Below are positions 29,377-36,939 of a stretch of 64,000 nucleotides of DNA, piece by piece (positions within the stretch are counted from its first letter, which is position 1; each line of letters starts with the position of its first letter). The DNA comes from Denitrovibrio sp. (GTDB lineage: Bacteria; Chrysiogenota; Deferribacteres; Deferribacterales; Geovibrionaceae). The stretch is from NCBI GenBank assembly GCA_002869185.1, contig PKTN01000004.1, positions 124,001 through 188,000 on the forward strand. Direction: 5' to 3'. A program made the translations under genes and the position numbers. The notes beneath the pieces were generated by a model. That model ran no database searches, was not told the DNA's origin, and saw nothing but the letters and a program-made list of their open reading frames with translations.

Positions 29377-29488
29377 ATATGGGTGGCTCTCAACATGACC
29401 GCCAGTCATGCTACTCATATTAGTAATTAAATTTCTATCTTGTTTCCTGAAAAGTCTCCTAGCTATACCCCAGTTAGGAGGCTTTTTT
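29377..29488 (+). ncRNA. candidate structured small RNA or leader ending in a terminator
   Basis: An 11-bp stem (29377-29387 with 29410-29420, two G-U pairs) encloses a 7-base bulge and a 5-bp hairpin (ATGAC/GTCAT, loop CGCCA). About 33 bases later comes a strong terminator (29454-29488). The 345-base gap between the STAND gene and the TTG start at 29582 has no protein frame that looks coding. A TTGTCA hexamer at 29321 could be a -35, but the -10 is poor. No known riboswitch family was recognised. It could instead be the STAND gene's upstream region plus an unrelated terminator. Confidence 0.4.
29454..29488 (+). terminator. rho-independent terminator
   Basis: A ten-bp stem (GTCTCCTAGC with GTTAGGAGGC, two wobbles), a 9-base loop and six T. 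It ends the candidate RNA and insulates the glycosyltransferase gene. Confidence 0.85.
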
Positions 29489-29581
29489 CATTGATAAGCA
29501 TTTTAAGTATTAATATAACAAATAGTTCAGTTTGTATGGATAATATGGTATACCCATTTTTTAAGAGAAAGGGGTGTTGAA

Positions 29582-30649
29582 TTGAGAATACTTATATTGT
29601 CAGCTTATAATGCAGTAAGTCATAACTGTCTGAATAACGGGATAGTCAAATATTTGTCTAATATTGAGTTTACAGTTTTGTCTCTTCCACCGAGATTCTT
29701 CCCATGGAGAGCTATGGGGAATAGCCTTAGCTTTGCGTTTAATTATAGGGAAGAACTGACTAAAGGGTATGACCTTATCTTTGCAACATCGCTCACTGAT
29801 ATAACATCACTTAAGGGCTTAGTCCCGGAGTTGGCAAAGACTCCAGTTGTAGTTTATTTCCACGAGAACCAATTCGATTATCCTGACAGCAGATCTAAGC
29901 ATGTTAATACTGAAGTGATGATAATTTCGATCATAAATGCTTTTGCTGCTGACAAGGTTATTTTTAATACAAAGTTTAATATGCAATCATTTATGGCTGG
30001 TGCAAAAAAGTTTTTAAAGAAGATGCCTGATTTTTCCCCTCATAAAGATCTTTCAGGTATAGAAAAGAAAGCGAGTGTTTTGAGTGTACCTATTGAACCT
30101 GTTGCATATAAAAATAAATCTGGAGCAAAACCTGTCCTTTTGTGGAACCATAGATGGGAATACGATAAAGGACCAGATAGATTTCTAAATATGCTACGAG
30201 AGTTGAAAAAGCGTGATATCGATTTTGATTTGAATATTGTGGGGCAGGTGTTTAGAGATATCCCAGAGTCATTTCAAATTATCGAAAAAGAGTTCGAACC
30301 TAGTATCTTGAACTGGGGATTTGCAGAGAGTAGGGATAGATATGAAGATATCATTTCTGAGAGTAGCTTTATAATCTCAACATCCGTACACGACTTTCAA
30401 GGTCTGTCAGTTATGGAGGCGGCGGATGCTGGTTGTACTCCTATATTGCCTAATAGAGTTGCATACCCTGAGATATTCTCTAACGAATTTCTATATGATA
30501 CATCTGACGACCTGATGGTAGAGGCTAGTAACTGTGCTGACCTTATAGTAAAACTTGCTGATAAGCGTGGCACAAGCGATATGTCCCAATACTATTGGGG
30601 GAATCTGAAAGAAAAGTATGAAGAGCTCTTTTTGTCGTTTAATGATTGA
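29582..30649 (+). CDS. tRNA-queuosine alpha-mannosyltransferase-like glycosyltransferase (DUF3524 family)
   Basis: A 355-residue GT-B glycosyltransferase starting at TTG 29582, with AAAGGGG upstream. Diagnostic features of the DUF3524/GTDC1 (QTMAN) family are an N-terminal SAYNAVSHNCLNNG, the LPPRFFPWRAMG block and YFHENQFDYP. The C-terminal nucleotide-sugar domain has LLWNHRWEYDKGPDRFL and the EAADAGCTPILPNRVAYPE motif. The animal enzyme adds mannose to queuosine at the tRNA-Asp wobble base; bacterial homologues are less studied. Mannosylation of tRNA here is inferred from family resemblance alone. The frame is intact and followed by a FocA/NirC gene 55 bases downstream. Confidence 0.8.
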   Translation: MRILILSAYNAVSHNCLNNGIVKYLSNIEFTVLSLPPRFFPWRAMGNSLSFAFNYREELTKGYDLIFATSLTDITSLKGLVPELAKTPVVVYFHENQFDYPDSRSKHVNTEVMIISIINAFAADKVIFNTKFNMQSFMAGAKKFLKKMPDFSPHKDLSGIEKKASVLSVPIEPVAYKNKSGAKPVLLWNHRWEYDKGPDRFLNMLRELKKRDIDFDLNIVGQVFRDIPESFQIIEKEFEPSILNWGFAESRDRYEDIISESSFIISTSVHDFQGLSVMEAADAGCTPILPNRVAYPEIFSNEFLYDTSDDLMVEASNCADLIVKLADKRGTSDMSQYYWGNLKEKYEELFLSFND

Positions 30650-30704
30650 CTGAAATAGAAAATTCAGTTCAAATATAAAACAAATTTATATTTTGAGGTT
30701 TTTT

Positions 30705-31541
30705 ATGTCTGGTTTTTTAACACCTGATGTTTTGTATAAAGAATTTGTAGACATAGGTGAGAAGAAGGCGAGTATGTCAGCAGCTAGATTACTCCTTTTG
30801 GGATTGCTTGCTGGAGCTTACATAGGCTTTGCTGCACATCTGGCTACAACAGTCGCTACTGGTGGCTTCGAGTGGTACGGTGCTAAGAAGTTCCTTACGG
30901 GGGCAGTGTTTAGTTTTGGCTTGATGCTTGTGATAATCCCAGGTTCCGAGCTTTGGACTGGTAATAACCTCATGGTGATTTCTCTTTTCGAAAAAAAAAT
31001 AACCTTCGCTGGAATGATGCGAAACTGGTTTTATGTATATATAGGAAATTTTGCAGGTTCTGTCCTTGTGGCAGTAATTATCGCTTGGGGCTCAGGGCTT
31101 CTTGATGGGGTTGTTGGAGCTACGGCTATAAAGATCGCTATGGCTAAAGTGACTGTTACTCCAGAGAATCTTGATCACAATGTAGCTTTTTTCTTTAGGG
31201 CTGTTGGTTGTAACTGGCTGGTCTGTCTGGCAGTAGTTATGGCTATGGCGGCAAAGGATGTAACAGGAAAAATTTTAGCTATATTCTTCCCGATAATGGC
31301 CTTTGTAGCTTCTGTATTTGAGCACAGTATAGCTAATATGTATTTCTTGTCCGCAGGTATATTCGCAAAGGGATTCACGAACGCAGTCAGCCTGTCTGGC
31401 ATTTCACCAGAGCATCTGAGCGTGCTTAACTGGACATCTATATGGACTGATAACTTGATAACGGTGACCCTAGGCAATTTTGCTGGCGGAACACTCTTTG
31501 TCGCAGTCGCTTATTGGTGGCTACAGGTGAAAGAGGATTAG
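30705..31541 (+). CDS. formate/nitrite transporter (FocA/NirC family)
   Basis: 278 residues with the six membrane segments of the FNT pentameric channel. ATG 30705 is chosen because GAGG lies upstream; a TTG at 30693 is less likely. Family hallmarks are GLLAGAYIGFAAHL in TM1, the GSELWTGNNLMV loop, the RAVGCNWLVCLAV segment (GCNWLV is typical of TM5) and FEHSIANMY in the following half-helix region. It exports formate or imports nitrite or formate according to pH. It fits an anaerobic respiring host. Its 3' end overlaps the convergent mscS-like gene by 4 bases. Confidence 0.93.
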   Translation: MSGFLTPDVLYKEFVDIGEKKASMSAARLLLLGLLAGAYIGFAAHLATTVATGGFEWYGAKKFLTGAVFSFGLMLVIIPGSELWTGNNLMVISLFEKKITFAGMMRNWFYVYIGNFAGSVLVAVIIAWGSGLLDGVVGATAIKIAMAKVTVTPENLDHNVAFFFRAVGCNWLVCLAVVMAMAAKDVTGKILAIFFPIMAFVASVFEHSIANMYFLSAGIFAKGFTNAVSLSGISPEHLSVLNWTSIWTDNLITVTLGNFAGGTLFVAVAYWWLQVKED

Positions 31542-32347
31542 TCCTCTTTCTTTAAGTGCACATCCATTTGTGGGTATGGAATATTTATACCAGCTTCATC
31601 AAGTTTGATCTTATAGTTTTCCATTAGTTCGAAGTAGACATCCCAGTAGTCTGCCGCATTAACCCATGACCTAGTCACGAAATTAACGCTTGAATCTCCA
31701 AGCTCTGAGACAGCTACAAGTGGTGCTGGATCATTTAAAATCTTACCATTACTTGCTATTACACCAGTCAAGACATTCTTAGTTTGCTTTATGTCCGCGT
31801 CATATCCAACACCGACTGTAATATCTACTCTACGAGTAGGCTTTGTGGAATAGTTTGTAATATTACCACCAATTACAGAGGAGTTAGGAGCGATAATCTG
31901 CTTATTGTCAGGGGTTCTCATCTTTACTGTGAATATCCCTATCTCTTCAACGATACCTGCTGTTCCTGCTGTCTCTACGAAATCACCAATAACAAACGGT
32001 TTAAAGAGGATTATCATCACGCCAGCAGCAAAGTTAGACAGAGAGTCTTTCAGGGCGAGACCAATAGCCAGACCTGCGGTTGCTAGAACGGCTACGATAG
32101 ATGTTGTTTCTATACCTAGCTGATTAAGGGAAGCTATTATAACTGCTTCTAAAAGTAGGTAATAAATTATACCTGAAAGAAATTTAGTTAAGGTAGTACT
32201 TACGTTTGCCTTTTCCATAGCTTTTACAGCTATCTTTGACAGGCTCTTAGCTATCGTGCGACCAACGATAAATATTAATATCGCATAAATGATATCCATT
32301 CCATAAGTCGAAATCCAATCAGTAAGGTAAGTTTGTATCTTTTCCAT
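31538..32347 (-). CDS. small-conductance mechanosensitive channel (MscS family)
   Basis: This 269-residue protein has three membrane helices (about residues 15-35, 55-80 and 85-115). The pore helix is AGLAIGLALKDSLSNFAAG and the MscS core is KPFVIGDFVET...GTAGIVEEIGIFTVKMRT. A C-terminal beta-alpha domain ends in NIPYPQMDVHL. It releases solutes during osmotic downshock. Start ATG 32347 follows GGAG at a good distance, four codons inside the longest frame. The mini-thioredoxin gene is upstream on the same strand, 68 bases away. Confidence 0.93.
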   Translation of the reverse strand: MEKIQTYLTDWISTYGMDIIYAILIFIVGRTIAKSLSKIAVKAMEKANVSTTLTKFLSGIIYYLLLEAVIIASLNQLGIETTSIVAVLATAGLAIGLALKDSLSNFAAGVMIILFKPFVIGDFVETAGTAGIVEEIGIFTVKMRTPDNKQIIAPNSSVIGGNITNYSTKPTRRVDITVGVGYDADIKQTKNVLTGVIASNGKILNDPAPLVAVSELGDSSVNFVTRSWVNAADYWDVYFELMENYKIKLDEAGINIPYPQMDVHLKKED

Positions 32348-32415
32348 CTTTAACTCCACTAAAACGATAATAGTATAATTAACACATGTTTTGTGTGCGA
32401 ACTAGTGAATTCTAC

Positions 32416-32652
32416 CTATTTAGACAGATGTGCCTTAACCTGCTCATAGCTAGGTAGTGGTTTACCTTCATGCATTACAACTTCGTCCACCACAAGCCCA
32501 GGAGTCGCCATAATATATTTTGATATCTCACCCATGTCTTGAACATACTCAACAGTAGCTTCTGTGAGCTGAAGTTCTTCGATAGCAGCGAGTGCCATCT
32601 CATGTACAGTTTTGCAGTTTCTACATCCAGGTCCTAGTACTTTTATTCTCAT
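32416..32652 (-). CDS. mini-thioredoxin (redox-active disulfide protein)
   Basis: A 78-residue thioredoxin-fold protein with active site GPGCRNC (C-x2-C at residues 10-13) and the cis-Pro region ATPGLVVDEVV. These small proteins replace thioredoxin in some anaerobes and are often paired with permeases or ars genes. It follows the permease by 21 bases on the same strand, so they form an operon, and it could reduce or deliver a thiol-bound substrate to the permease. ATG 32652 has AAGGAG upstream. Confidence 0.9.
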   Translation of the reverse strand: MRIKVLGPGCRNCKTVHEMALAAIEELQLTEATVEYVQDMGEISKYIMATPGLVVDEVVMHEGKPLPSYEQVKAHLSK

Positions 32653-32673
32653 ATCAAACTCCTTAGTTTTAAA

Positions 32674-33831
32674 TTATAAACTTCCGAAAACCAAACCAGC
32701 GATGGTAGACATCACCACCACGAGAGTAACATAAACTATTGTCTTTTGTGTACCTATTACGCTTTTTATCACGAGCATGTTTGGTAGGCTGAGAGCAGGA
32801 CCAGCTAACAGAAGAGCCAATGCAGGACCTTTACCCATACCAGCTCCTATAAGCCCTTGAAGGATAGGGATTTCGGTTAGTGTTGCGAAATACATCAGTG
32901 CACCAACAACAGATGCGAAAAAGACAGAGCTAAAGCTGTTTCCACCAACTAAATCTGAAATGTAGTGACTAGGTATTATACCTTCGTGCCCCGGTCTTCC
33001 TAGGAAAAAACCAGCAGCAAGTACACCTATGAAAAGTAGCGGAATGATCTGCTTAGAAAATTCCCAAGTCTCAATAATCCAGTCTGTACGTTCATCCTTG
33101 GATAGTATAGAAAACGCCATCATAAGGACTATCGCTAGCGACAACCCAGAAAGGAGCCATTTAGCATTAAATATCATAGCGAAGAGAGTACCTGTTGTTG
33201 TAGGCTTAGCCCATGTCGCGAATATCAAAACAGCAGTCATAGCTAGAAAGAAGAAAACAACTTTCGAAGGTGATCGTCCTTCGGTTGATACAGCAGTCTT
33301 GGGTGCTGGTGGTGTCTCTCTCTTTTCGTTGCGGTATATGAACGCCATTATTAAACCTATGATAACAGAGAAGAATATTGCTCCGAAGGCTCTAGCCATA
33401 CCTAGCTGCCATCCGAGAATCTTTGATGTTAGGATGATAGCGAGGATATTGATAGCTGGACCGGAATAAACAAATGCAGTTGCTGGACCAATACCTGCGC
33501 CTCTGCGGTATATCCCTGCAAATAGAGGGAGGATAGTGCATGAACAAACAGCTAGGATACTTCCAGATACAGAAGCAACAGTGTATGATAGAAAGCGGTT
33601 AGCATCAGCACCGAAGTATTTTATCACTGCTGATTGAGATATCATAATACTGATAGCACCAGCTATAAAGAGGGCTGGTATCAAGCAAGTCAGTGTATGC
33701 TCTCTCACATAATCTTGAAGCAGATAAAAGCCTTCAAGTATGGAAGAGGTCATGATTGGAGTGTCGAAAGATACAAAATATATTACGAGAAAAATAGCTA
33801 ATAGATAAAAAAACTTTTTAAATTCGTTCAT
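32674..33831 (-). CDS. eight-plus-helix permease (DUF318/ArsP-like)
   Basis: This 385-residue membrane protein shows the repeated architecture of the DUF318/ArsP permease family. Its hallmark CSCTILPLFAGIYRRGAG carries the Cys pair seen in organoarsenical efflux pumps, and GPALALLLAGPALSLPNMLV is a later helix. Related proteins export methylarsenite or other metal(loid)s. The following mini-thioredoxin supports a thiol-linked function. No ArsR-type regulator is adjacent, so the substrate is uncertain. Start ATG 33831 follows GAGGTG at a moderate spacing. Confidence 0.88.
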   Translation of the reverse strand: MNEFKKFFYLLAIFLVIYFVSFDTPIMTSSILEGFYLLQDYVREHTLTCLIPALFIAGAISIMISQSAVIKYFGADANRFLSYTVASVSGSILAVCSCTILPLFAGIYRRGAGIGPATAFVYSGPAINILAIILTSKILGWQLGMARAFGAIFFSVIIGLIMAFIYRNEKRETPPAPKTAVSTEGRSPSKVVFFFLAMTAVLIFATWAKPTTTGTLFAMIFNAKWLLSGLSLAIVLMMAFSILSKDERTDWIIETWEFSKQIIPLLFIGVLAAGFFLGRPGHEGIIPSHYISDLVGGNSFSSVFFASVVGALMYFATLTEIPILQGLIGAGMGKGPALALLLAGPALSLPNMLVIKSVIGTQKTIVYVTLVVVMSTIAGLVFGSL

Positions 33832-33920
33832 GATTTATCACCTCAGACAATGAATATATAATATTATGAATGTTCGTCAAGATATTTCTATGATTATCGA
33901 AATGTAAAGCTGCGCTGGAT

Positions 33921-33950
33921 AAAAAAAAGCGGTTTGTGAAAACCGCCTTA
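33921..33950 (-). terminator. rho-independent terminator after the CsgG-like gene
   Basis: On the minus strand, AAGGCGGTTTT and AAACCGC fold around a short CA-rich loop, followed by eight T. It lies 20 bases after the lipoprotein stop. Confidence 0.85.
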
Positions 33951-33971
33951 ATGATTATGTTTAATGTTATC

Positions 33972-34610
33972 TTATAGTTGAGATGCTAGGTCATTAGTGA
34001 GTATCTTACTCGCTTTTTGAAGAGCATTTCTGATGAGTGTGTCGTCTGGGTCTATAGAACCCGTTGTGGCACCGAATGCAACCTTCTTTTTTTTTATCTC
34101 TACGCCTTTTGCAGTTGCAGATGCGACCACTACACCTTTTTCTATGTCGATGATTCGACCTGTGAGGGTTACATCAAAGCCTTTAGTATTTATGTATGCA
34201 ACACCTATAGTTTTTCTATGTGCTATAGGCTTGATAGATGTTACAGCACCGAGGAATACATATCCTGCTCCAGCTTGTTCGCCAATCTTTAGCGCATGCT
34301 CTGTGCTTACAAGTGCACTTGAGCTATATTTGAGCTCTTGTGCGATGGCATTAAGTCTAGTCCTTTCAACAAGGACAAGTCTCTGTGTAGAGAAGAAGTA
34401 ATTTATAGTAAGGTCGACAAGCCCACTCTCAAGACCTTGATAAGTAAGGTCGTAATCTTTGAAATCATAAGGTAGAACAGCTAGTGTCTTTCTTTGAGAT
34501 ACCTTGAGAGGCTCGAGTTGTTTGATTGCTTGCTCATCGCTAGTAGTAGCACAGCCAGCGAACATCATAGTTAAGACAGATATTAATAGTATAGATAGTA
34601 TTCTTTTCAT
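33972..34610 (-). CDS. CsgG-family lipoprotein
   Basis: 212 residues with a lipoprotein signal peptide ending FAGC20 and a CsgG/GNA1162-type fold: KTLAVLPYDF, then LVERTRLNAI and KIGEQAGAGYVFLGAVTSI. The family forms outer-membrane-associated complexes for secretion of curli or polysaccharide, but many members stand alone with unknown roles. No curli genes are nearby. The gene is single, with its own terminator. Confidence 0.88.
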   Translation of the reverse strand: MKRILSILLISVLTMMFAGCATTSDEQAIKQLEPLKVSQRKTLAVLPYDFKDYDLTYQGLESGLVDLTINYFFSTQRLVLVERTRLNAIAQELKYSSSALVSTEHALKIGEQAGAGYVFLGAVTSIKPIAHRKTIGVAYINTKGFDVTLTGRIIDIEKGVVVASATAKGVEIKKKKVAFGATTGSIDPDDTLIRNALQKASKILTNDLASQL

Positions 34611-34743
34611 AATTCCAACCTTTGTAGTTTATCCCTTAATATACCGAATCAAACTGTCTAACTCAATTGAATTTATGACAAATGCTGATAAAAAAGACTA
34701 AACAAGGCTTGTAAAATAGGTAGGCGAGGATTAATATACACTC

Positions 34744-35940
34744 ATGTTTGAAGAAATAACAAAAGCGTACTTTAGAATACGCAAACACATCAAGCATCTA
34801 CCGCTTTATTATTCTAATAATTTTTCGGAAAGATTAGATGCAGATATCTATTTTAAATTGGAAAATCTCCAGCGTACAGGTTCCTTTAAGATCAGAGGAG
34901 CTATGAACTGTATCTTGAAGCATCAGGATAAGTGTCAAAATGGCGTTGTGGCGGCTTCTGCTGGTAATCACGCACAAGGTGTAGCTTTCAGTGCTAAAAA
35001 CCTTGGGCTCCGTGCTGTTATAGTTATGCCAGAGTTCACCCCAATGGTGAAGGTGAGCAGTACAAGGGGGCATGGAGCAGAGGTCATTTTGCATGGTGGA
35101 TCCTTCGAGGACGCCTATCAGCATGCATTAAAGATAGCAAAAGACGAGAATCTCTTCTTTGTGCATCCTTTTGATGATAAAGATGTAATAGCTGGACAGG
35201 GTAGTGTCGCATATGAGATTTTGAACGAGAATCCAGATATAGACCAGATAGTTGTCCCTGTTGGTGGCGGTGGTCTGATCTCTGGTGTCGCTGAATATGT
35301 CAAAGGTTTTGATAATAATATAAAAGTTATTGGTGTTCAGGCGGAAGAGGCTGCCGGTATGGTTAGCTCTCTTGCTGAAGGTCGCGTAGTTAGTCTTAAC
35401 ACGTCCGCTACATTCGCAGAAGGGATAGCTGTTAAACAGGTTGGTGAGCTTACATTTAAGCACTGTCAGGACTGTGTGGACGAGATAATAACTGTATCTG
35501 AAAGCGAAATAGCTTTTGGTGTTTTGGAATATATGGAACGAGCAAAGCTTGTTGTTGAGGGTGCAGGGGCTGCCCCTTTAGCTGCTGTTTTGGCCGACAA
35601 GATCGACGTAAAAGGTAAGAATACTGTACTAGTTGTCTCTGGTGGTAACATTGATGTGACTACTATAAACCGTGTTATCAACAGAGGTATGACTGCGACT
35701 GGTAGGTTTATGACTGTATCTATCATCCTCCGTGATGTACCAGGAGCTCTAACAACTCTTAGTACTGTTATAAGTGACTTACAGGCTAATATTCATGAAA
35801 TTGTTCATGTTCGTAACGACCAGATGGTTCCTGTTGGGCTATCCCGGGTTAATATATCTTTAGAGACTAGAGGTTATGATCATATTGAGCAGGTCATGGA
35901 GACTCTTAGTAAAATTTACGACGTTAAGAGGCTGGTGTAG
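34744..35940 (+). CDS. ilvA: threonine ammonia-lyase with C-terminal ACT-like domain
   Basis: A 398-residue PLP enzyme that converts threonine to 2-oxobutanoate for isoleucine synthesis or catabolism. The Schiff-base lysine is K49 in QRTGSFKIRG, the phosphate-binding loop is VPVGGGGLISG and the serine near the end is VSGGNID. A single ACT-like regulatory segment starts near residue 325 (SIILRDVPGALTTL). The length matches the biodegradative/short-ACT class more than the double-ACT IlvA of enterics. The next gene starts in the TAGTG overlap at 35940, so the two are translationally coupled. Confidence 0.93.
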   Translation: MFEEITKAYFRIRKHIKHLPLYYSNNFSERLDADIYFKLENLQRTGSFKIRGAMNCILKHQDKCQNGVVAASAGNHAQGVAFSAKNLGLRAVIVMPEFTPMVKVSSTRGHGAEVILHGGSFEDAYQHALKIAKDENLFFVHPFDDKDVIAGQGSVAYEILNENPDIDQIVVPVGGGGLISGVAEYVKGFDNNIKVIGVQAEEAAGMVSSLAEGRVVSLNTSATFAEGIAVKQVGELTFKHCQDCVDEIITVSESEIAFGVLEYMERAKLVVEGAGAAPLAAVLADKIDVKGKNTVLVVSGGNIDVTTINRVINRGMTATGRFMTVSIILRDVPGALTTLSTVISDLQANIHEIVHVRNDQMVPVGLSRVNISLETRGYDHIEQVMETLSKIYDVKRLV

Positions 35941-36896
35941 TGGATATCTACGCACCCGTAAAGCCGCTTTTTAAAGAGACTATTGAGATTTGTATTCCCC
36001 TTTTTAAAATTTTAGTCCCCATGATAATTGTGATTAAGGTTTTAAAAGAGACAGGGCTAGTTTCTATTTTGGGTAATCTGCTAGAGCCACTTATGGTTCT
36101 GACTGGTGTGCCCGGAGCTATGGGGCTTGCTTGGGCGAGTGCCCTTGCGACAAACCTTTATGGTGGCGTTATTGTCTTTGCTACACTCGCTAGCGATGTT
36201 GATATGACTATCGCTCAGGCGACTGTACTCACGTCTATGATGCTTATGGCTCACGGTTTTCCTGTAGAGTTACAGGTCGCAAAAAAGGCTGGCACTCGCA
36301 TACGTGCGATGTTGCTCTTTAGGTTTGGTGCGGCACTCCTTTTTGGGATATTTCTAAATGTTTTCTATAAGGCTTTCAATTTTCTTCAGGAGCCTGTCAA
36401 AATATTATATACTCCAGAAGTGCGTAACGATTCAATTTTTAGCTGGGCATACGGAGAGGTTACTAATCTAGTATATATAGCTTTTATTATCCTATGTCTT
36501 GTTGCACTTATGAAAATCTTCAAAAAACTTGGTATCATTAATCTAATAAATCTGGCTTGCAAACCTATGTTAAAACTTATGGGAATAGGGGAGCAGGCGG
36601 CATATGTTACTATGGTTGGCTTCACATTAGGGCTTACATATGGTGGAGGGCTTATCATCAAAGAGGCGAAGTCTGGCTCTATGACACACAGAGATGTCTT
36701 TTTCGGACTTGGTTTTATGGGGATATGTCACTCTATGGTCGAGGATACTATCCTTATGATGGCTATTGGTGGCGACATCACAGGTATCCTTATCCTCCGT
36801 ACTATCTTCTCTATTTTGCTTGTAGGGGTTCTAATGCGGTTGTCTGCGGCCATCCCTGATAAAATCTTTTATCGCTGGCTGTTTGTAAGCGAGTAA
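35940..36896 (+). CDS. nucleoside-recognition (Gate) domain membrane protein
   Basis: A 318-residue membrane protein with two Gate/nucleoside-recognition halves. The first (about residues 15-130) contains LEPLMVLTGVPGAMGLAWASAL and the second (about 190-300) contains GFTLGLTYGGGLIIKEAKSG and GICHSMVEDTILMM. SpmA/SpmB-like proteins and parts of FeoB belong here; transport of a nucleoside, ion or small solute is possible but unproved. It begins with GTG overlapping the ilvA stop by one base, implying co-translation with threonine ammonia-lyase. Confidence 0.85.
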   Translation: MDIYAPVKPLFKETIEICIPLFKILVPMIIVIKVLKETGLVSILGNLLEPLMVLTGVPGAMGLAWASALATNLYGGVIVFATLASDVDMTIAQATVLTSMMLMAHGFPVELQVAKKAGTRIRAMLLFRFGAALLFGIFLNVFYKAFNFLQEPVKILYTPEVRNDSIFSWAYGEVTNLVYIAFIILCLVALMKIFKKLGIINLINLACKPMLKLMGIGEQAAYVTMVGFTLGLTYGGGLIIKEAKSGSMTHRDVFFGLGFMGICHSMVEDTILMMAIGGDITGILILRTIFSILLVGVLMRLSAAIPDKIFYRWLFVSE

Positions 36897-36939
36897 CATA
36901 TATTATTTTAAGATTTATTAGTATTTACAGGAGAAATCT

